DNA of 21,278 bases from contig CAYZTG010000016.1 of the NCBI GenBank assembly GCA_964481475.1, forward strand, positions 1 through 21,278, read 5' to 3'. Below the pieces are notes generated by a model. That model made no database searches. It was not told the origin of the DNA and worked only from the letters and a program-made list of their open reading frames with translations. The DNA comes from DUQU01 sp964481475 (lineage in GTDB: Bacteria; Bacillota_I; Bacilli_A; Acholeplasmatales; UBA5453). The position numbers and the translations under genes are program-made. Shown here in pieces: positions 13,688-20,454 of this stretch (the stretch's first letter is position 1; the number at the start of each line of letters is the position of its first letter).

Positions 13688-14038
13688 CTAAAATTCCAAT
13701 CCTGAAGCTCTCATTGCTTCAGCTAATGCTTTAATTCTACCGTGATAAATGTAACCACTTCTATCAAATACTACTTTTGTAATATTTTTTTCTTTAGCTT
13801 TTCCTGCGATAGCTTTACCTACTGCTTCGGCTGCTTTAATATTCATTCCACTTACTACTTCACTAGAATGAACTGAAACTAAAGTGTGATGGTTTTCATC
13901 ATCAATTAGTTGAACAAAAAATTCTTTATTTGAACGATAAACAGATACTCTAGGAATTTCTAATGTTCCCGATAAATTTTTTCTAATACGTAAATGTCTT
14001 TTTTGACGTTTTACATTTCTTGATTGTTTTTTTATCAT
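13688..14038 (-). CDS. rplR: 50S ribosomal protein L18
   Basis: 116 residues starting MIKKQSRNVKRQKRHLRIRK and ending YHGRIKALAEAMRASGLEF. L18 binds 5S rRNA with L5. The frame stays open upstream to 14188, but that would overlap rplF by 140 nt. The ATG at 14038, 10 nt after the rplF stop and with an AGGGGG binding site six nt upstream, gives the normal family length. Confidence 0.97.
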   Translation of the reverse strand: MIKKQSRNVKRQKRHLRIRKNLSGTLEIPRVSVYRSNKEFFVQLIDDENHHTLVSVHSSEVVSGMNIKAAEAVGKAIAGKAKEKNITKVVFDRSGYIYHGRIKALAEAMRASGLEF

Positions 14039-14048
14039 CTTATTCCCC

Positions 14049-14585
14049 CTAATTAGCTGTCTTTCCTTCTTTACGTCTAATAACTTCGCTCTTATACTTA
14101 ATTCCTTTTCCTTTATATGGTTCAGGTTTTCTAATAGCTCTGACATTTGCCGCAAATTCGCCAACCACTTGCTTATTGATACCCTCAATTATAATTTGTG
14201 TATTTCTCGGAACTGTCACATCAATCCCCTCTGGAATAGTTACTTCTGTTGGATGTGAATATCCAGCATTAACAACTAATACATTTCCATTTAAGGAGGC
14301 ACGATAACCTGTTCCTATGATTTCTAATTCTTCTTTAAAACGTGTATGAGTTCCCTCTATCATATTTGCTAGAAGTGCTCTTGATGTTCCATGAATTTGT
14401 TTATCTAGATCTACATCACTAAATCTTTTTAAAACTATTTCATTTCCATTTTGTTCAAAAGCAACTCGATCAGAAAATTGTCTTTGTAAAGTTCCATGAG
14501 GACCTTTAACTATAATGAAATTATTTTCAATTTTAACTTCAACACCTTCAGGTACTTTAATTATTTTGTTTCCTATACGTGACAT
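14049..14585 (-). CDS. rplF: 50S ribosomal protein L6
   Basis: 178 residues starting MSRIGNKIIKVPEGVEVKIE, with the C-terminal GPEPYKGKGIKY-type motif (KPEPYKGKGIKYKSEVIRRKEGK). L6 lies near the sarcin-ricin loop at the factor-binding site. The start at 14585 has AAGGAG 7 nt upstream. The upstream in-frame codon at 14603 would add six residues overlapping rpsH and has no better site. Confidence 0.98.
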   Translation of the reverse strand: MSRIGNKIIKVPEGVEVKIENNFIIVKGPHGTLQRQFSDRVAFEQNGNEIVLKRFSDVDLDKQIHGTSRALLANMIEGTHTRFKEELEIIGTGYRASLNGNVLVVNAGYSHPTEVTIPEGIDVTVPRNTQIIIEGINKQVVGEFAANVRAIRKPEPYKGKGIKYKSEVIRRKEGKTAN

Positions 14586-14596
14586 AACAATTCTCC

Positions 14597-14995
14597 TTAC
14601 CAAACATAGGCGAGAACTTCGCCACCCATTTGTTGCATGCGCGCTTCACGATCGGTCATAATCCCTTTTGATGTAGAAATTAAGGCAATGCCTAAACCGT
14701 TAAGAACTCTTGGTAGTTGTTCTACTTTCGCATAAACACGTAAGCCAGGTTTAGAAATTCTTCTTAAACCTTTGATAACTCTTTCCTGATTATTATATTT
14801 TAATGTTACAGTTAATGCTCCTTGTGGACCAAAGCCAGATTCTTTTTTAAAGTCAACGATGAATCCTTCTTTTTTTAATACTTGAAGAACTTGTTCTTTG
14901 ATTTTAGAAGCTGGAATTTCCACTTTTTCGTGATGCATTTGATTAGCATTACGAATTCTTGTTAGCATATCTGCAATTGGATCTGTCATTACCAT
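14597..14995 (-). CDS. rpsH: 30S ribosomal protein S8
   Basis: 132 residues starting MVMTDPIADMLTRIRNANQ and ending QQMGGEVLAYVW, both hallmark ends of S8. S8 nucleates the central domain of 16S rRNA and in many bacteria represses the spc operon by binding its mRNA. Two ATG codons (residues 1 and 3) are possible. The first is about 5 nt from AGGTG and matches the MVMTDPIAD start used in Bacillus. Confidence 0.98.
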   Translation of the reverse strand: MVMTDPIADMLTRIRNANQMHHEKVEIPASKIKEQVLQVLKKEGFIVDFKKESGFGPQGALTVTLKYNNQERVIKGLRRISKPGLRVYAKVEQLPRVLNGLGIALISTSKGIMTDREARMQQMGGEVLAYVW

Positions 14996-15004
14996 AATAT
15001 CACC

Positions 15005-15190
15005 TTACCAACTAGCCTTTCTTACGCCAGGAATTTCGCCACTATAAGCTTTCTCGCGGAAGCAAATACGACATAATCCAAACTTAGAATATACAGCATG
15101 CGGTCTTCCGCAAACAGAACATCTTGAATGTTCTCTTGTTGAAAATTTTGCTTTTTTATATTGTTTAACAACTTTTGATTTTTTTGCCAT
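15005..15190 (-). CDS. rpsN: 30S ribosomal protein S14, type Z
   Basis: 61 residues with four zinc cysteines C24, C27, C40 and C43 (CSVCGRP and CRICFRE). This is the short zinc-binding form of S14 found in Firmicutes and many others, as opposed to the ~89-100-residue zinc-free form. It lies in the head of the small subunit. The last codon is TGG followed by TAA, one of the direct signs that tryptophan is encoded by TGG here. Gaps are 6 nt from rplE and 9 nt to rpsH. Confidence 0.98.
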   Translation of the reverse strand: MAKKSKVVKQYKKAKFSTREHSRCSVCGRPHAVYSKFGLCRICFREKAYSGEIPGVRKASW

Positions 15191-15196
15191 AATATC

Positions 15197-15736
15197 CTAC
15201 CTTCTAAACGGCATTCCTAATGATTTAAGAAGCGCTCTTCCTTCTTCATCAGTGTGAGCCGTTGTCACTATAACGATGTCCATACCTCTTACCCTTTTAA
15301 CATTATCAAAGTTAATTTCAGGAAAGATTAATTGTTCTTTAATTCCTAAAGTATAATTTCCTCTACCATCGAAAGCTTCTTTAGATACTCCTCTAAAGTC
15401 TCTTACTCTTGGTAGTGCAATTGAGATTACCTTATCTAAGAAATAATACATTCTATCTCCTCTTAAAGTAACTTTACAACCAATTGGCATTCCTTCTCTT
15501 AATTTGAAGTTAGAAATTGACTTTTTAGCTTTACTTACTACAGGTTTTTGTCCAGTGATTAAAGTAAGTTCGTTAATTGCGTCATCTAATGCTTTAGGGT
15601 TTTGTGTTGCATCTCCTACTCCCATATTAACAACAATCTTTTCTACTTTTGGTACTTGCATAACAGAAGTAAAATTAAATTGCTTCATTAATTCAGGAAT
15701 AACATTATTTTTATATTGTTCTTTTAATCTGCTCAT
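15197..15736 (-). CDS. rplE: 50S ribosomal protein L5
   Basis: 179 residues. VEKIVVNMGVGDATQNPK, TGQKPVVSKAKKSISNFKLREG and the C-terminal TDEEGRALLKSLGMPFRR are typical. L5 binds 5S rRNA in the central protuberance and contacts S13 across the subunit interface. It lies 9 nt after rplX and 6 nt before rpsN. Confidence 0.98.
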   Translation of the reverse strand: MSRLKEQYKNNVIPELMKQFNFTSVMQVPKVEKIVVNMGVGDATQNPKALDDAINELTLITGQKPVVSKAKKSISNFKLREGMPIGCKVTLRGDRMYYFLDKVISIALPRVRDFRGVSKEAFDGRGNYTLGIKEQLIFPEINFDNVKRVRGMDIVIVTTAHTDEEGRALLKSLGMPFRR

Positions 15737-15745
15737 TAATTACAC

Positions 15746-16087
15746 CTACTTATCCAATATTTCGCCGGACTTTTTAGCATAGCGAACTTTTTTGCCGTCA
15801 ACTACTTTGTAGCCTACTCTTGTAGGAACTTTTTGTTTAGGGTCTAATATCATAACATTTGATACGTTAATTGCCGCTTCTACTTCAACGATTTGTCCTT
15901 TACCATCTTGTGTTGTTGCTCTTTCATGTTTTTTAACAATGTTAACACCTTTTACAACAACTTTGTTTTCTTTAGGAAGTGATTTAATAACTACACCTGT
16001 TTTTGCTACTTTATTGCCTTTTTTATCAACTGTAAAACGGTCTTTTCCAGCAATAACTACGACCGTATCGCCAACTTTTATATGCAT
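15746..16087 (-). CDS. rplX: 50S ribosomal protein L24 with an insertion in the KOW region
   Basis: 113 residues. L24 initiates assembly of the large subunit and lies at the tunnel exit. The KOW domain starts VGDTVVVIAGKD (5-16). The usual short KGKEG-type turn is replaced by about ten extra residues (RFTVDKKGNKVAK, 17-29) before GVVIKSLP. The rest is canonical: VVVKGVNIVKKHERA, a segment EVEAAINVSNVMI, and the tail RVGYKVVDGKKVRYAKKSGE. Length exceeds the Bacillus protein by about the size of the insertion. Gap to rplN is 9 nt. Confidence 0.97.
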   Translation of the reverse strand: MHIKVGDTVVVIAGKDRFTVDKKGNKVAKTGVVIKSLPKENKVVVKGVNIVKKHERATTQDGKGQIVEVEAAINVSNVMILDPKQKVPTRVGYKVVDGKKVRYAKKSGEILDK

Positions 16088-16096
16088 GTTATCCTC

Positions 16097-16465
16097 CTAA
16101 AGTACTTCTGGAGCTAAAGAAATAATTCTCATAAAGTTTTTTTCTCTTAACTCTCTCGCAACAGGACCAAATATACGAGTCCCTTTTGGTGTCATATCAT
16201 CTTTTAAGATAACTGCAGCGTTATCATCAAATTTAATATATGAACCATCTTTTCTTCTTAAGCCAGTTTTTGTTCTTACGATAACCGCTTTAATAACTTC
16301 ACCTTTTTTAACTTGTGAGTTTGGTGCTGCTTTTTTAACTGTAACAGTTACAACATCACCAATGTTTGCGTATTTTCTTCTAGTTCCGCCTAAGACTTTA
16401 ATAACTAGGACTTCTCTTGCACCGCTATTATCAGCAATGTTTAATCTACTTTCTTGTTGAATCAT
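16097..16465 (-). CDS. rplN: 50S ribosomal protein L14
   Basis: 122 residues, the standard length, starting MIQQESRLNIADNSGAREVL and containing FGPVARELREKNFMRIISLAPEVL at the end. L14 forms an intersubunit bridge with 16S rRNA and is the docking site of the ribosome-silencing factor RsfS. Nothing unusual; 10 nt from rpsQ and 9 nt to rplX. Confidence 0.98.
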   Translation of the reverse strand: MIQQESRLNIADNSGAREVLVIKVLGGTRRKYANIGDVVTVTVKKAAPNSQVKKGEVIKAVIVRTKTGLRRKDGSYIKFDDNAAVILKDDMTPKGTRIFGPVARELREKNFMRIISLAPEVL

Positions 16466-16475
16466 TAGAGACCTC

Positions 16476-16736
16476 CTATATCTTCTCTGCCACTTCAGTA
16501 ATCTTAACTAATCTAAAACGTTTAGTTTTTGAAAGTGGACGAGTTTCCATAATACGAACCTTATCTCCAACTTTCGCTTGATTATCTTCATCGTGGACAT
16601 GAAATTTCTTTGTTTGTTTGACACGTTTTCCATATAATCTATGAGTTTTGTATCTAGTAACTTCAACTGTAATTGTTTTATCATTAGCGCTTGAAACTAC
16701 GATACCATTAAATTGTTTTCTTACATTTCTTTCCAT
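16476..16736 (-). CDS. rpsQ: 30S ribosomal protein S17
   Basis: 86 residues, OB fold, starting MERNVRKQFNGIVVSSANDK and containing YKTHRLYGKRVKQTKKFHVHDE. S17 binds helices 7 and 11 of 16S rRNA as a primary assembly protein. The ATG is 4 nt after the rpmC stop, with its AAGGA binding site inside the last codons of rpmC. Confidence 0.98.
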   Translation of the reverse strand: MERNVRKQFNGIVVSSANDKTITVEVTRYKTHRLYGKRVKQTKKFHVHDEDNQAKVGDKVRIMETRPLSKTKRFRLVKITEVAEKI

Positions 16737-16740
16737 GATA

Positions 16741-16932
16741 TTATCCTTCCTTACGCTCTGTAATAATTGTTTTCATTTGAGCAATTAATCTTCTAACTTG
16801 AGAGATTCTTGCTGTATTTTCTAATTGACCAACTGCAAGTTGGAAACGTAAGTTGAAAAGTTCAATTTTTAACTCATCAACACGTTTGTTTAAATCTTCA
16901 GTTGTTAATTTTCTTATTTCGCTGGCTTTCAT
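16741..16932 (-). CDS. rpmC: 50S ribosomal protein L29
   Basis: 63 residues, two-helix protein starting MKASEIRKLTTEDLNKRVDE, with LFNLRFQLAVGQLENTARI in the middle. L29 lies at the tunnel exit beside L23, near the SRP and trigger-factor docking site. A TTG four codons upstream (16944) is possible but inside rplP. The ATG at 16932, one nt after the rplP stop with GGTG six nt upstream, is preferred. Confidence 0.97.
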   Translation of the reverse strand: MKASEIRKLTTEDLNKRVDELKIELFNLRFQLAVGQLENTARISQVRRLIAQMKTIITERKEG

Positions 16933-16933
16933 T

Positions 16934-17347
16934 TTACGCACCAACCTTTTTTACTATTTTTGTTTTGATTGGAAGTTTGTGTGATGCTAATCTTAATGCT
17001 TCTTTAGCTACTTCTTCACTAACTCCAGAAATTTCAAACATGATTTTACCTTGTTTGACTACGGCAACCCAAGAATCAGGCGCTCCTTTACCACTACCCA
17101 TACGTACTTCTAAAGGTTTTTTAGTAAGTGATAAGTGTGGGAAAATATTAATCCAAACTTTTCCAACTCTTTTCATATGACGAGTAATTGCAATACGACA
17201 AGCTTCAATTTGGCGGTTACTTATCCAAGCACCTTCAAGTGCTTGCAAACCCCATTCACCATTATGTAATTCTAAGTTACCTTTTGCTTTACCTTCGTAA
17301 CTAACACGGTGTGGTTTTCTATACTTTGTTCGCTTTGGTATTAACAC
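16934..17347 (-). CDS. rplP: 50S ribosomal protein L16, GTG start
   Basis: 137 residues from a GTG start: (M)LIPKRTKYRKPHRVSYEGKA matches the normal L16 N-terminus. Further segments are GEWGLQALEGAWISNRQIEA, RVGKVWINIFPH, and KKPLEVRMGSGKGAPDSWVAVV. L16 organises the A-site region and the central protuberance. GGGGAGGT lies 7 nt before the GTG. The gene overlaps the end of rpsC by 29 nt. A longer frame to 17497 starts deep inside rpsC and is not credible. Confidence 0.97.
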   Translation of the reverse strand: MLIPKRTKYRKPHRVSYEGKAKGNLELHNGEWGLQALEGAWISNRQIEACRIAITRHMKRVGKVWINIFPHLSLTKKPLEVRMGSGKGAPDSWVAVVKQGKIMFEISGVSEEVAKEALRLASHKLPIKTKIVKKVGA

Positions 17348-18053
17348 GGCTTTTACCTCCCCTATTAGGTCTTGGTCTTTGTTTTCTTTGCTCTTGTGGA
17401 TTTGCTTTTTCTCCAGGTAAAATTTCTCCTTTGTAAATCCACACCTTGACACCAAGTTTTCCATATGTAGTATTAGCTTCAGCCGTTGCATAATCAATAT
17501 CTGCTCTTAAAGTATGTAGTGAAACTCTTCCTTCACTATATCCTTCTGCTCGAGCAATTTCTGCACCAGCAAGTCTCCCTGACACTAAAGTTTTAACACC
17601 TTTTGCTCCAGCTTTTAACGCTCTTTGGATTGCAATTTTTTGCACTCTTCTAAAGCTTGCTCTTGCTTCTAATTGTCTAGCGATGTTGTCAGCAACTATT
17701 TGCGCATCAACTTCAGCTCTTCTAATTTCAACTACATTTAAAATTATTTCTTTTTTAGTTTTATACTCTAATGTAGAAACCACTTTATTTTTAGTTTCTG
17801 CATCTCTACCAATTACCATTCCTGGTTTTGCAGAATATAAGGTTATTTTAACTCTATCTTTTGTTTTTCCTTTAACGCGCTCTATATCAACTTTAGAAAC
17901 GTCAGCTTTTTGGTAAGTTTTAGTTAAATAAGTACGAATAAGATGATCTTCTTTAATTAGTTCTGGCACTTTATTTGGTTCAGCATACCAATTGGAATCC
18001 CAACCTTTATTAATACCAATACGTAGTCCTTTAGGATTAACTTTTTGACCCAT
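17319..18053 (-). CDS. rpsC: 30S ribosomal protein S3 with altered KH loop
   Basis: 244 residues. S3 lies at the mRNA entry tunnel and takes part in mRNA unwinding. The N-terminus MGQKVNPKGLRIGINKGWDS, the entry-tunnel residues R135, R136 and K139 in FRRVQKIA, and LHTLRADIDYATAEANTTYG are canonical. In the KH domain, PGMVIG is followed by RDA, so the GxxG loop reads G82-R-D-A85 and lacks its second glycine. The C-terminus carries a basic tail of about 25 residues beyond the Bacillus protein (NPQEQRKQRPRPNRGGK and so on). The tail's last nine codons overlap the rplP start. Gap from rplV is 8 nt. Confidence 0.98.
   Translation of the reverse strand: MGQKVNPKGLRIGINKGWDSNWYAEPNKVPELIKEDHLIRTYLTKTYQKADVSKVDIERVKGKTKDRVKITLYSAKPGMVIGRDAETKNKVVSTLEYKTKKEIILNVVEIRRAEVDAQIVADNIARQLEARASFRRVQKIAIQRALKAGAKGVKTLVSGRLAGAEIARAEGYSEGRVSLHTLRADIDYATAEANTTYGKLGVKVWIYKGEILPGEKANPQEQRKQRPRPNRGGKSRVNTKANKV
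17355..17362 (-). promoter_or_regulatory. Strong ribosome binding site of rplP inside rpsC
   Basis: GGGGAGGT, then AAAAGCC, then GTG at 17347. It is also read as codons of the S3 tail (asparagine-arginine-glycine-glycine). This fixes the GTG as the L16 start. Confidence 0.8.
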
Positions 18054-18061
18054 TAATAAAC

Positions 18062-18394
18062 CTACCTTTCTGCCACAACTAAAGTAATGTGGCTAGTTCT
18101 TTTAGAGATAATATCGCCTTGGCCTTTAGCTCTTGGTAATAATCTCTTTAATGTTACGCCTTCTGTAGCGTAAATTTCTTTAATGTATAATTTTGATACA
18201 TCCATATTTAAGTTATTTTCTGCGTTAGCGACTGCGCTTTTTAATAATTTTAAAATAACAGGTGAGGCAGCTTTTGATGTATACATTAAAACCGCTTGTG
18301 CTTCATGTATATCCATTCCTCTAACTAAGTCAACAACTAATCTTACCTTTCTAGGTGCGATTCTAACTGTTTTCGCGATTGCTCTTGCTTCCAT
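18062..18394 (-). CDS. rplV: 50S ribosomal protein L22
   Basis: 110 residues from MEARAIAKTVRIAPRKVRLV, the usual L22 start and length. L22 extends a beta hairpin into the peptide exit tunnel, and its tip helps form the tunnel constriction. Here the tip reads PRAKGQGDIISKRTSH where E. coli has PRAKGRADRILKRTSH. The ATG is one nt after the rpsS stop with only a weak AGAG-like site. The frame extends upstream to 18460 inside rpsS, which I reject as a start. Confidence 0.97.
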   Translation of the reverse strand: MEARAIAKTVRIAPRKVRLVVDLVRGMDIHEAQAVLMYTSKAASPVILKLLKSAVANAENNLNMDVSKLYIKEIYATEGVTLKRLLPRAKGQGDIISKRTSHITLVVAER

Positions 18395-18395
18395 A

Positions 18396-18674
18396 TTATC
18401 TCTTTTGTGCCTTTCTATCTCCGGCATGACCTTTAAATGTTCTTGTAGGAGCAAACTCACCTAATTTGTGCCCTACCATGTCTTCCGTAATATATACAGG
18501 TACGTGTTCACGACCATTATGGACTGCAATCGTTAAACCAATAAACTCTGGAAAGATTGTTGATCTTCTTGACCAAGTTTGGATTACTCGATTATCTTTA
18601 TTTTTCTTTTGTTCTACAACTTTTTTCATTAAGTGTTCGTCACAAAATGGTCCTTTTTTAATTGAACGTGCCAT
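18396..18674 (-). CDS. rpsS: 30S ribosomal protein S19
   Basis: 92 residues starting MARSIKKGPFCDEHLMKKV, containing WSRRSTIFPEFIG and ending GEFAPTRTFKGHAGDRKAQKR. S19 lies in the head of the small subunit, pairs with S13 and contacts the A-site finger of 23S rRNA. Length and sequence are canonical. It is 9 nt after rplB and separated from rplV by a single base. Confidence 0.98.
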   Translation of the reverse strand: MARSIKKGPFCDEHLMKKVVEQKKNKDNRVIQTWSRRSTIFPEFIGLTIAVHNGREHVPVYITEDMVGHKLGEFAPTRTFKGHAGDRKAQKR

Positions 18675-18683
18675 AATGACCTC

Positions 18684-19514
18684 CTATTTCTTTCTTCTTC
18701 TAATGATTAAGTCATCAGAAGCCTTGTTCGATCTTCTAGTTTTAATTCCACGTGCAGGTTTACCCCATGGTGACATTGGTGATTTTCTTCCAATTGGAGC
18801 TCTACCTTCTCCACCACCGTGTGGGTGATCAACTGGATTCATTGCTGAACCTCTTACTGTTGGTCTAATACCCATGTGTCTTTTACGACCAGCTTTTCCA
18901 ACTGTAACAAGTTCGTGTGTTTCGTTACCAACTTCTCCAATCGTAGCTCTACAAACTCCTAAGACTTTTCTTACTTCACCGGAAGTTAATCTTACTAAAA
19001 CGTATTTATCTTCACGGCCTAAAATTTGCGCTGATGTCCCAGCAGAACGTACTAATTGTCCACCCTTGCCTGGTGATAATTCAATATTATGAATTACAGT
19101 ACCAACAGGAATGTTTTTCAGCGGTAAAGCATTACCTACTTTAATATCAACGCGTTCTCCAGACATAATTTGATGTCCAACTGCTAATGATTTAGGAGCA
19201 ATAATATATCTTTTTTCTCCATCTTCATAGTTTATTAAAGCGATATAAGCACTTCTATTTGGATCATATTCTATAGTTGCAACTCTGCCAACGATGTCAT
19301 CTTTATTTCTTTTAAAATCAATAACACGATATTTTCTTTTTGCTCCGCCACCTTGGTGTCTAACAGTGATTTTACCTTGGTTATTTCTTCCTGCCTTTTT
19401 AGATAAGGGAGCTAATAAAGATTTTTCTGGTTTACTTGTTGTAACTTCCTCAAATGATGATACACTCATATTACGTCTACCATTCGTTGTTGGTTTATAA
19501 ATTTTAATTCCCAT
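18684..19514 (-). CDS. rplB: 50S ribosomal protein L2
   Basis: 276 residues, normal length. It starts MGIKIYKPTTNGRRNMSVSS and contains GRNNQGKITVRHQGGGAKRK and the peptidyl-transferase-proximal MNPVDHPHGGGEGRAPIG with its conserved histidine. L2 is one of the oldest large-subunit proteins and is needed for subunit association. It lies 21 nt after rplW, the widest gap in this part of the operon. Confidence 0.98.
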   Translation of the reverse strand: MGIKIYKPTTNGRRNMSVSSFEEVTTSKPEKSLLAPLSKKAGRNNQGKITVRHQGGGAKRKYRVIDFKRNKDDIVGRVATIEYDPNRSAYIALINYEDGEKRYIIAPKSLAVGHQIMSGERVDIKVGNALPLKNIPVGTVIHNIELSPGKGGQLVRSAGTSAQILGREDKYVLVRLTSGEVRKVLGVCRATIGEVGNETHELVTVGKAGRKRHMGIRPTVRGSAMNPVDHPHGGGEGRAPIGRKSPMSPWGKPARGIKTRRSNKASDDLIIRRRKK

Positions 19515-19535
19515 TTTTTACTCCTTTATCCTAAA

Positions 19536-19823
19536 CTAAATTGTGAAGGCGTCAATTTTTTCGCCTTTTGCAATTGTTACGTATGCTTTTTTATAAGCTG
19601 ACTTAAATCCTTGATGTTGTCCCATACGTTTAAACTTACGTCTAACGTTTAAAGTATTTACTCTAAGAACATTTACTTTAAAGATTTCTTCAATTGCATT
19701 TTTTATTTCAATTTTGTTTGCTTTTTTATCAACTTTAAATGTGTAAGTATTTGAAGCTTCAATCATCTTAGTTGATTGTTCTGTAATAATTGGTGCTTTG
19801 ATTATTTCGTAGTATTTAATCAT
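19536..19823 (-). CDS. rplW: 50S ribosomal protein L23
   Basis: 95 residues from MIKYYEIIKAPIITEQSTKM. L23 at the tunnel exit is the docking site for trigger factor and SRP. AGGAGG lies 9 nt before this ATG, and the ATG overlaps the rplD stop as ATGATTAA. A frame-open codon at 19841 would add six residues and has no binding site at a usable distance. KVNVLRVNTLNVRRKFKRMG near the middle is typical of the family. Confidence 0.97.
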   Translation of the reverse strand: MIKYYEIIKAPIITEQSTKMIEASNTYTFKVDKKANKIEIKNAIEEIFKVNVLRVNTLNVRRKFKRMGQHQGFKSAYKKAYVTIAKGEKIDAFTI

Positions 19824-20442
19824 TTTTGAGCACCTCCTCAAAATATTTAATTGCTTCTACAGTTAAAACCACATGTTTGGCATTCATTAATTGATATACG
19901 CTTGTGTGAGAAGCATTTTCTAAGGAAACGATTGGAATGTTTCTTCCTGAGAGAATTACATTTACATCTAAATTATTATCAATAAATAGAGTTCTTTCAG
20001 TTAAATTAAGAACATTCATCATTTCAGCAAAATTCTTTGTTTTGATTTCATCTAAAATCAAACTATCTAAAACAGTAACGTTATTATTAGCTATTTGTAA
20101 AGAAAGTGCACTTCTTAAAGCTAATCTTCTAACTTTTTTATTAACTTTAACTTCATAGCTTCTTGGTGTTGGGCCAAAAACAACTCCACCACCGCGCCAA
20201 ATTGGACTTCTTCTAGAACCATGTCTTGCTCTTCCAGTTCCTTTTTGTCTCCATGGCTTTCTTCCACCACCACGAACTTCGCCTCTACTTTTAACATTTG
20301 ACGTTCCTTGTCTCATTGCTGCTCTTTGAGCAACTACTACATCATAAAGAACTCCCATATTTGGTTCAATACCAAATACATATTCGTTTACTGTAAGTTC
20401 AGAGGTTTTTGTACCATCTTGTTTATATACTTGTAATTGCAT
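19816..20442 (-). CDS. rplD: 50S ribosomal protein L4
   Basis: 208 residues. The tunnel loop EVRGGGRKPWRQKGTGRARH and WRGGGVVFGPTPRSY are diagnostic. L4 helps form the exit tunnel constriction and in some bacteria represses the S10 operon. I chose the ATG at 20442 (MQLQVYKQDGTK) because the AGGAGG site is six nt away. The ATG at 20448 touches the site with no spacing. The end overlaps rplW by 8 nt. Confidence 0.97.
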   Translation of the reverse strand: MQLQVYKQDGTKTSELTVNEYVFGIEPNMGVLYDVVVAQRAAMRQGTSNVKSRGEVRGGGRKPWRQKGTGRARHGSRRSPIWRGGGVVFGPTPRSYEVKVNKKVRRLALRSALSLQIANNNVTVLDSLILDEIKTKNFAEMMNVLNLTERTLFIDNNLDVNVILSGRNIPIVSLENASHTSVYQLMNAKHVVLTVEAIKYFEEVLKND

Positions 20443-20448
20443 AGCCAT

Positions 20449-20454
20449 CCTCCT
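20449..20454 (-). promoter_or_regulatory. Ribosome binding site deciding the rplD start
   Basis: AGGAGG begins in the rplC stop codon and directly abuts an ATG at 20448. The second in-frame ATG at 20442 has the workable six-nt spacing. Confidence 0.65.

Noticed and set aside
14039..14188. N-terminal extension of rplR
   Set aside because: It would overlap rplF by 140 nt and adds 50 residues not found in L18; a well-placed ATG with an AGGGGG site exists at 14038.
17348..17497. N-terminal extension of rplP
   Set aside because: The extra 50 codons are out-of-frame rpsC; the L16 N-terminus begins exactly at the GTG at 17347.
18395..18460. N-terminal extension of rplV
   Set aside because: Overlaps rpsS in another frame; the family start MEARAIAKTVR is at 18394.
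18466..18828. 120-codon plus-strand frame opposite rpsS and rplB
   Set aside because: It is the antisense of two perfectly conserved ribosomal genes, has no ribosome binding site, and its protein resembles nothing.
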